From positions 1 to 25,226 of the IMG/VR virus record IMGVR_UViG_3300023199_000199: 25,226 nt of DNA; one strand, 5' to 3'. The notes under the pieces were generated by a model. It ran no database searches and had not been told where the DNA came from. It saw nothing but the letters and a program-made list of their open reading frames with translations. Position numbers and translations under genes: made by a program. This document shows positions 20,906 through 25,226 of the stretch, piece by piece. The stretch's first letter is position 1. Each line of letters begins with the position of its first letter. This stretch comes from a virus.

Positions 20906-23900
20906 ATGACCTTCAACGCCGCCGAAAAACACCAGTCCCAGGTTCCGGCGCTGCAGCTGCTCGTGGCGCTCGGGTTCACCCCGCTCTCGCAGGAGGAAGC
21001 CCTTCGCCTCCGCGGCGGGCGGCTGCGGAACGTCGTGCTGGACGACGTGCTCGCCGAGCAACTGATGCGCATCAACCGGTTCACGCATCGGGGCCGTGAA
21101 TACGGATTTGACCTCGAGGACGCGCACGAGGCGATGCGGCGGCTCAAGCCCACGCCGGACCGCCTGAAGGGGCTGCGGGGGACGAACCAGGACATCTACG
21201 ACACGCTCGTCCTCGGCACGACGATCACGAAGTCCATCGACGGCGACTCGAAGAGCTACTCGTTCCGCTATATCGATTGGGAGCGGCCGGAGAACAACGT
21301 CTTCCATGCCACCGCCGAGTTCTCTGTCGAGAGGACCGCGTCGAGCCAGACGAAGCGCTGCGACATCGTCGCGTTCGTGAACGGCATCCCGCTCTTGGTG
21401 ATCGAGAACAAGCGGCCGACCGAGAGCCTGAAGAAGGCTGATAGCCAGCTGATCGGCTACCAGAACGAAGACAACATCCCGCAGCTCTTCCACTTCGCCC
21501 AGCTACTGATCGGCATGAACCGCAACGAGGCGCGCTATGCGACTGTCGGCACGCCGCGGAAGTTCTGGCAGACTTGGCGCGACGAGGAGGATACTGACGA
21601 GGCCATCGCGCCCTATGCCAACCGCGTGCTCACCGCGGCGGAGAAGGGCGCCATCTTCTCCGGCGACTTCGCGGGCGCGCGAGCTTACTTCGACGCCATG
21701 GCCGCCGAGGGCGAGCGCGCGGTCACGGTTCAGGATCGGACGGTGTACGCGCTGTGCCGCCCCGAGCGACTGCTCGATCTCATCCGCCGTTTCACCGTAT
21801 TCGATGGCGGCGTCCGCAAGGTTGCGCGCCACCAGCAGTTCTTCGGGATCCGGCGCGCCGTCGAGACCGTCAAGCAGCATGATGTGAGCGGCGCCCGCAA
21901 GGGCGGCGTGATCTGGCATACCCAGGGCTCGGGCAAGTCGCTGACCATGGTGATGCTAGGGCGCTCGCTTGCTCTCGAGCGCAGCATCGAGAACCCGCGG
22001 ATCATCATCGTCACGGACCGCGACGATCTCGACAAGCAGATCAAGGACACCTTCAAGTCCTGTGACCTCGAACCGGTTCGGGCGACGAGTGGGTCTCATC
22101 TTCTGGAGCTCGTCCACAACAAGGCTCCGCTGGTCACCACGATCATCAACAAGTTCGACACGGCGCTGAGGAACAGCAAGCTGGCGGACGAAGACCCGAA
22201 CATCTTCGTGCTGGTCGACGAGAGCCACAGGACGCAGACGGGGCGCTACGGCGGCCACAGCCAGTTCGTGGCCAAGATGCGGCGCCTTCTGCCCAAGGCC
22301 TGCTACCTCGGCTTCACCGGCACGCCCCTGCTGAAGAAGGAGAAGAACACGCTTTCGACCTTCGGGCGGCTGATCCACCGCTACGCCATCGACGAGGCGG
22401 TCGCCGACGGCGCCGTCGTGCCACTGCTCTACGAGGGACGGCTTGTCGAGCAGCAGGTCTCGGGCACCGTGATTGACCGCTGGTTCGAGAAGATCAGCGA
22501 GGGGCTCACCGACAATCAGAAGGCCGACCTCAAACGCAAATTCTCCCGGATGGACGCTCTGGCCAAGACCGACCAGGCCATCCGAGCCAAGGCCTTCGAC
22601 ATCTCCGAGCATTATCGCCAGCACTGGCAGGGGACCGGCTTCAAGGCGCAGCTCGTTGCCCCCTCGAAAGCCGCGGCTGTTCGCTTCAAGGAAGTTGTCG
22701 ACGAGATCGGCCACGTCTCGAGCGCGATCGTCATATCGCCGCCGGACGAGAATGAGGGCAACGAGGAGGTCGACCAGGAGTCCAAGGACCTCGTGCGCCT
22801 CTTCTGGTCGCGAATGATGGCGCGGTACAAGACCGAGGAGGAGTACAATCGCCAGATCATCGATGCCTTCAAAGGCTCCGGCGATCCGGAGATCCTGATC
22901 GTCGTCTCGAAGCTGCTCACCGGCTTCGACGCCCCCCGGAACACGGTGCTCTACGTCTGCAAGTCTCTAAAGGAGCACAACCTCCTGCAGGCGATTGCGC
23001 GGGTGAACCGTCTCTATGAGGACGGCGGTACCGAGAAGCAGTTCGGCTTCATCGTCGACTACGAGGGGCTACTGGGCGAGCTGGACAGCGCCCTGACGAC
23101 GTACAGCGCCTTTGAAGGTTACGAGGCGGCCGACCTCGCCGGGACGGTGCATGATGTCCGGGAGGAGATCCGCAAGCTGCCCCAGCTGCACGACCAGCTC
23201 TGGGACCTCTTCAAACCGGTCCGGAACAAGAAGGACATGGAGCAGTTCGAGCAGCACCTCGCCGATGAGGCGCTGCGCCACGAGTTCTACGCGCGCCTCA
23301 AGGCCTTCAGCCGTTGCCTGCACATCTCGCTCTCATCGGACAAGCTGTTCGATGTCTTCGACGAGGCCAAAGTCGATGCTCTGAAGCGGGACTGGAAGCA
23401 GTTCTCCGAGCTCAAGCGGTCGGTCCAGCTCCGCTACCAGGAGACGGTCGATGTCCGTGAGTTCGAGCCGAAGATCCAGAAGCTCCTTGATGACCACGTC
23501 GTGGCAATGCCGGCGGAGACCATCATCGAGGTGGTCAACATCAACGATCCCGACGCGCTGAAGGCCGTCGTCGAAGAGGCGGGGGTCTCCGAGGCCTCGA
23601 GGGCCGATCGCATCGCCAGCGCGACCCGGCGGGCGATCACCGAGAAGATGGATGAGGACCCGACGTTCTACAAACAGTTCTCCGAGCTGCTCGAAGAGAC
23701 CATCCGCGCCTACCGCGAGAAGCGGCTGTCCGAGCGCGAATACCTGAACAGCGTCGTGGACCTCGCGAGCAAGGTCGCGCGCAAGGATCGCGGCCGCGAT
23801 GTTCCGGAAAGCATCCGGGGCGATGAGGATGCGCAGGCGTTCTTCGGGATCCTGGACGGTCAGCTGAAGACCGAAGGCGATGAGCTGGTAGCCGGCGACG

Positions 23901-24121
23901 ATGCCGCAGCGATCGCTCAACAGATCATCGACATCATCAAGTCCCATCTGATCGTGGACATCTGGTCGAACGAGGTGGCCCAGAACAATCTGCGGAACGC
24001 CATCGATGACTACTTCTTCGACGTCCTGCGCGACGAAAAGGGCGTCGAACTGCCCGTGGAGGTGCTCGACGAGCTCGAACTGAGGATCATGGACCTCGCC
24101 CGGGCCCGGTTCGCAGCATGA
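20906..24121 (+). CDS. hsdR: Type I restriction enzyme subunit HsdR
   Basis: 1071 aa, the ATP-dependent translocase and nuclease subunit. Start 20906 has GGGAG about 8 bases upstream, after a 142-base spacer. The N-terminal PD-(D/E)XK nuclease domain has 'RCDIVAFVNGIPLLVIENKRP' (Asp153, Glu167, Lys169) and a QxxxY-like 'SQLIGYQNE'. Superfamily 2 helicase motifs follow: Walker A 'TQGSGKS' (339-345), 'LVDESHRT' (Asp438-His441) and 'LGFTGTPL'. Motifs near 'SKLLTGFDAPRNTVLYVCKSL' and 'QAIARVNRLYEDG' complete the core, and a long helical C-terminal region should bind HsdM. Catalytic motifs look intact, so the system is probably functional. Its stop overlaps the metallopeptidase start as ATGA. Confidence 0.97.
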   Translation: MTFNAAEKHQSQVPALQLLVALGFTPLSQEEALRLRGGRLRNVVLDDVLAEQLMRINRFTHRGREYGFDLEDAHEAMRRLKPTPDRLKGLRGTNQDIYDTLVLGTTITKSIDGDSKSYSFRYIDWERPENNVFHATAEFSVERTASSQTKRCDIVAFVNGIPLLVIENKRPTESLKKADSQLIGYQNEDNIPQLFHFAQLLIGMNRNEARYATVGTPRKFWQTWRDEEDTDEAIAPYANRVLTAAEKGAIFSGDFAGARAYFDAMAAEGERAVTVQDRTVYALCRPERLLDLIRRFTVFDGGVRKVARHQQFFGIRRAVETVKQHDVSGARKGGVIWHTQGSGKSLTMVMLGRSLALERSIENPRIIIVTDRDDLDKQIKDTFKSCDLEPVRATSGSHLLELVHNKAPLVTTIINKFDTALRNSKLADEDPNIFVLVDESHRTQTGRYGGHSQFVAKMRRLLPKACYLGFTGTPLLKKEKNTLSTFGRLIHRYAIDEAVADGAVVPLLYEGRLVEQQVSGTVIDRWFEKISEGLTDNQKADLKRKFSRMDALAKTDQAIRAKAFDISEHYRQHWQGTGFKAQLVAPSKAAAVRFKEVVDEIGHVSSAIVISPPDENEGNEEVDQESKDLVRLFWSRMMARYKTEEEYNRQIIDAFKGSGDPEILIVVSKLLTGFDAPRNTVLYVCKSLKEHNLLQAIARVNRLYEDGGTEKQFGFIVDYEGLLGELDSALTTYSAFEGYEAADLAGTVHDVREEIRKLPQLHDQLWDLFKPVRNKKDMEQFEQHLADEALRHEFYARLKAFSRCLHISLSSDKLFDVFDEAKVDALKRDWKQFSELKRSVQLRYQETVDVREFEPKIQKLLDDHVVAMPAETIIEVVNINDPDALKAVVEEAGVSEASRADRIASATRRAITEKMDEDPTFYKQFSELLEETIRAYREKRLSEREYLNSVVDLASKVARKDRGRDVPESIRGDEDAQAFFGILDGQLKTEGDELVAGDDAAAIAQQIIDIIKSHLIVDIWSNEVAQNNLRNAIDDYFFDVLRDEKGVELPVEVLDELELRIMDLARARFAA

Positions 24122-24834
24122 CGCGGGAATTGCATTGCCTGCAGTACGGCGAGCAGGAGATCCGATACGAAATCGTCCGCCGCCCGAGGAAGACACTGGA
24201 GATCGCCGTCGAGCCGGATGCGTCAGTGGTGATCGTGGCCCCGGAGGACGCGACACTAGAGGCCATTGAAGCCAGGCTGCGGAAGCGCGCGGCATGGATC
24301 ACAAGGCAGCAGCGGTATTTCGCGCAATTCCTGCCGCGGACTCCGGAGCGCAGGTTCGTCGCCGGAGAAACGCATCTCTACCTCGGGCGCCAGTACCGGC
24401 TGAAGGTCGTCCCGCATGTCCAGGAAAGCGTGAAGCTGATCCGCGGCTTCATCGTCGTGCAGACTCACCGGCCGACCCGTCCGGAGGTGACTCGCGAACT
24501 GGTCGAGGCATGGTACCGCGATCGGGCCCACATCAAGTTTCCGGAACGGATCGAACTCTGCCTCGGTCTGTTCCCGGATCCCGAGGCATTCAGGCCGAAG
24601 GGTCTCATCGTACGCCAGACCCGGCAGCGATGGGGTTCGATGTCACCGGCCGGACGTCTACTGCTGAACCGTCGCCTCGTGCAGGCGCCGGTCGATGCCA
24701 TCGACTACGTGATCACCCACGAGCTCTGCCATGTGGCAGAGCCACATCACGGGGCTGCCTTCTTCGAGCTCCTCGACAGGGTGATGCCCGATTGGGAGCG
24801 TCGGAAGCAGAGACTGGAACGGGCCATGGCCTGA
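24118..24834 (+). CDS. YgjP/DUF45 (M48-like) metallopeptidase
   Basis: 238 aa. The zinc-protease motif HELCH (His201-Glu202, His205) is followed by a likely third ligand in 'EPHHG' (His211). Upstream, the family hallmark 'QRWGSMSPAGRLLLNRRL' precedes it, and the N-terminus has 'YEIVRRPRKTLEIAVEPDASVVIVAP'. This is the YgjP/WLM-type group related to SprT-like proteases and often annotated M48 or DUF45. Such genes are regular neighbours of hsdR. The ATG lies in the hsdR stop (ATGA), so the two are co-translated. A role in removing or regulating the restriction complex is an attractive idea but not demonstrated. Confidence 0.92.
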   Translation: MTRELHCLQYGEQEIRYEIVRRPRKTLEIAVEPDASVVIVAPEDATLEAIEARLRKRAAWITRQQRYFAQFLPRTPERRFVAGETHLYLGRQYRLKVVPHVQESVKLIRGFIVVQTHRPTRPEVTRELVEAWYRDRAHIKFPERIELCLGLFPDPEAFRPKGLIVRQTRQRWGSMSPAGRLLLNRRLVQAPVDAIDYVITHELCHVAEPHHGAAFFELLDRVMPDWERRKQRLERAMA

Positions 24835-24884
24835 GAACTTCCGAACCCGGTCGTGGCAGACGCAAACGCGACTCCAATCCAAGC

Positions 24885-24904
24885 AATTTCAACGGCTTGA
24901 ATTT
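24885..24904 (+). terminator. Possible weak terminator of the restriction operon
   Basis: AATTTCAA and TTGAATTT pair at seven of eight positions around a CGGC tetraloop, 51 bases after the metallopeptidase stop, with the stem ending in TTT. It is AT-rich and short, so only a tentative terminator. Confidence 0.25.
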
Positions 24905-25056
24905 CGTCAATATCTACATGGGCTTATGAGAAATTCACCAAAATGGCGCAGTCATGAGGTCCGGAGAATATCGGCCCTGAGAGACCGCTTCCGGCCCGCT
25001 TGTCGAAGGGGCCGGTGTTCAGCCCGTCCCGCATAACCCTCGAAAACAACGCAAAT

Positions 25057-25074
25057 ATCCGGCCGTAGCCGGAT
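25057..25074. repeat. Perfect 7-bp hairpin ATCCGGC/GCCGGAT
   Basis: ATCCGGC (25057-25063), a CGTA loop and GCCGGAT (25068-25074) form a perfect short palindrome in the gene-free stretch. It could be an operator, a small hairpin or a recombinase-type site; nothing further supports any of these. Confidence 0.4.
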
Positions 25075-25181
25075 CGGGAGAACGCTTTCGCAGGGGCAAG
25101 TGGCGGAGCGAACGGGACCGGGATCGGACGTTCTCCACCATAAGCTATTGTTTTTATTTAGGTGACTGGGTCCCTGCGGTC

Positions 25182-25226
25182 ATGATCAACACTGACCGCC
25201 CCGCCCGCGCGACAAGAGTTCCGGCC
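25182..25226 (+). CDS. Possible start of a gene cut by the window edge
   Basis: An ATG at 25182 opens 15 codons (MINTDRPARATRVPA) to the end of the window. There is no clear ribosome site. It follows an AT-rich tract that could be a promoter. I faintly recall unnamed alphaproteobacterial proteins with basic N-termini of this kind. Only the start is visible, so the call is weak. Confidence 0.3.
   Translation, partial: MINTDRPARATRVPA

Larger units (their letters stand above)
24835..25226. other. Gene-poor stretch at the right edge
   Basis: About 390 bases without a supported complete gene. It holds an imperfect hairpin just after the operon (24885-24904), a perfect 7-bp hairpin (25057-25074) and an AT-rich tract (25145-25160) that could be a promoter for a gene starting near 25182. 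No tRNA or recognisable attachment site was seen, although this is where an element boundary could lie. Confidence 0.5.

Noticed and set aside
23333-24295. 320-codon minus-strand frame over the end of hsdR
   Set aside because: Antisense shadow; hsdR continues intact on the plus strand.
25098-25145. Sequence loosely like the 3' end of a minus-strand tRNA (TGGCGGAGCGAACGGGA)
   Set aside because: No T-arm GGTTCGA-type sequence or cloverleaf could be formed, so neither a tRNA nor a tRNA-type attachment site is supported.

Overview
The window looks like part of an integrated mobile element from a GC-rich alphaproteobacterium, most likely Rhodobacterales or a relative. That assignment is inferred from three things: the composition, an alphaproteobacterial-type LexA box (GTTC-N7-GTTC), and a DUF2924 / serine recombinase / small HTH cassette of a kind common in alphaproteobacterial prophages and islands. 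No rRNA, tRNA, CRISPR array, capsid, tail or terminase gene was seen.

Layout. (1) 138-1430, plus strand: a solitary protein with a C-terminal PD-(D/E)XK nuclease-like domain. (2) 13156 down to 1648, minus strand: a compact replication/recombination block. In transcription order it holds an unrecognised 411-aa protein behind a LexA box, a Zn-finger/winged-helix regulator broken by a frameshift, a four-unit 11-bp repeat array, a sigma-70-like factor, two small unknown proteins, a Sak4-like AAA ATPase, a DUF669-like ssDNA-binding-type protein, a small unknown protein, a DUF6511-like zinc protein, a frameshifted NUMOD4/HNH endonuclease, a small acidic protein, a Cas4/RecB-like nuclease with four well-placed cysteines, a RecD-like helicase, and a Toprim + VapE-type primase-helicase. 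Most junctions are ATGA overlaps or gaps of a few bases. (3) 13321-15663, plus strand: small leader gene, DUF2924 protein, large serine recombinase and an HTH protein, all coupled by 4-base overlaps. (4) 15687-24834, plus strand: a type I restriction-modification island with a good sigma-70-like promoter and a palindromic operator over the predicted start site, then a half-size HsdS, HsdM, RhuM, full HsdS, DUF3800, HsdR and a YgjP/M48-type metallopeptidase. (5) 24835-25226: essentially gene-free, perhaps with the first codons of another gene at the right edge.

How it may work together (inference). DNA damage would relieve LexA repression of the 411-aa protein and the winged-helix regulator. 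A PhoB/OmpR-type winged helix classically binds direct repeats spaced 11 bp, and exactly such an array (GTGTGnnnGnn x4) lies between the regulator gene and the sigma-factor/replication genes. An SOS-to-regulator-to-sigma-to-replication cascade is therefore the most interesting hypothesis here. The recombinase cassette would handle excision and integration, and the type I RM island is defensive cargo or an addiction module. The two frameshifts (in the regulator and in the HNH gene) could be decay, sequencing error or, less likely, programmed.
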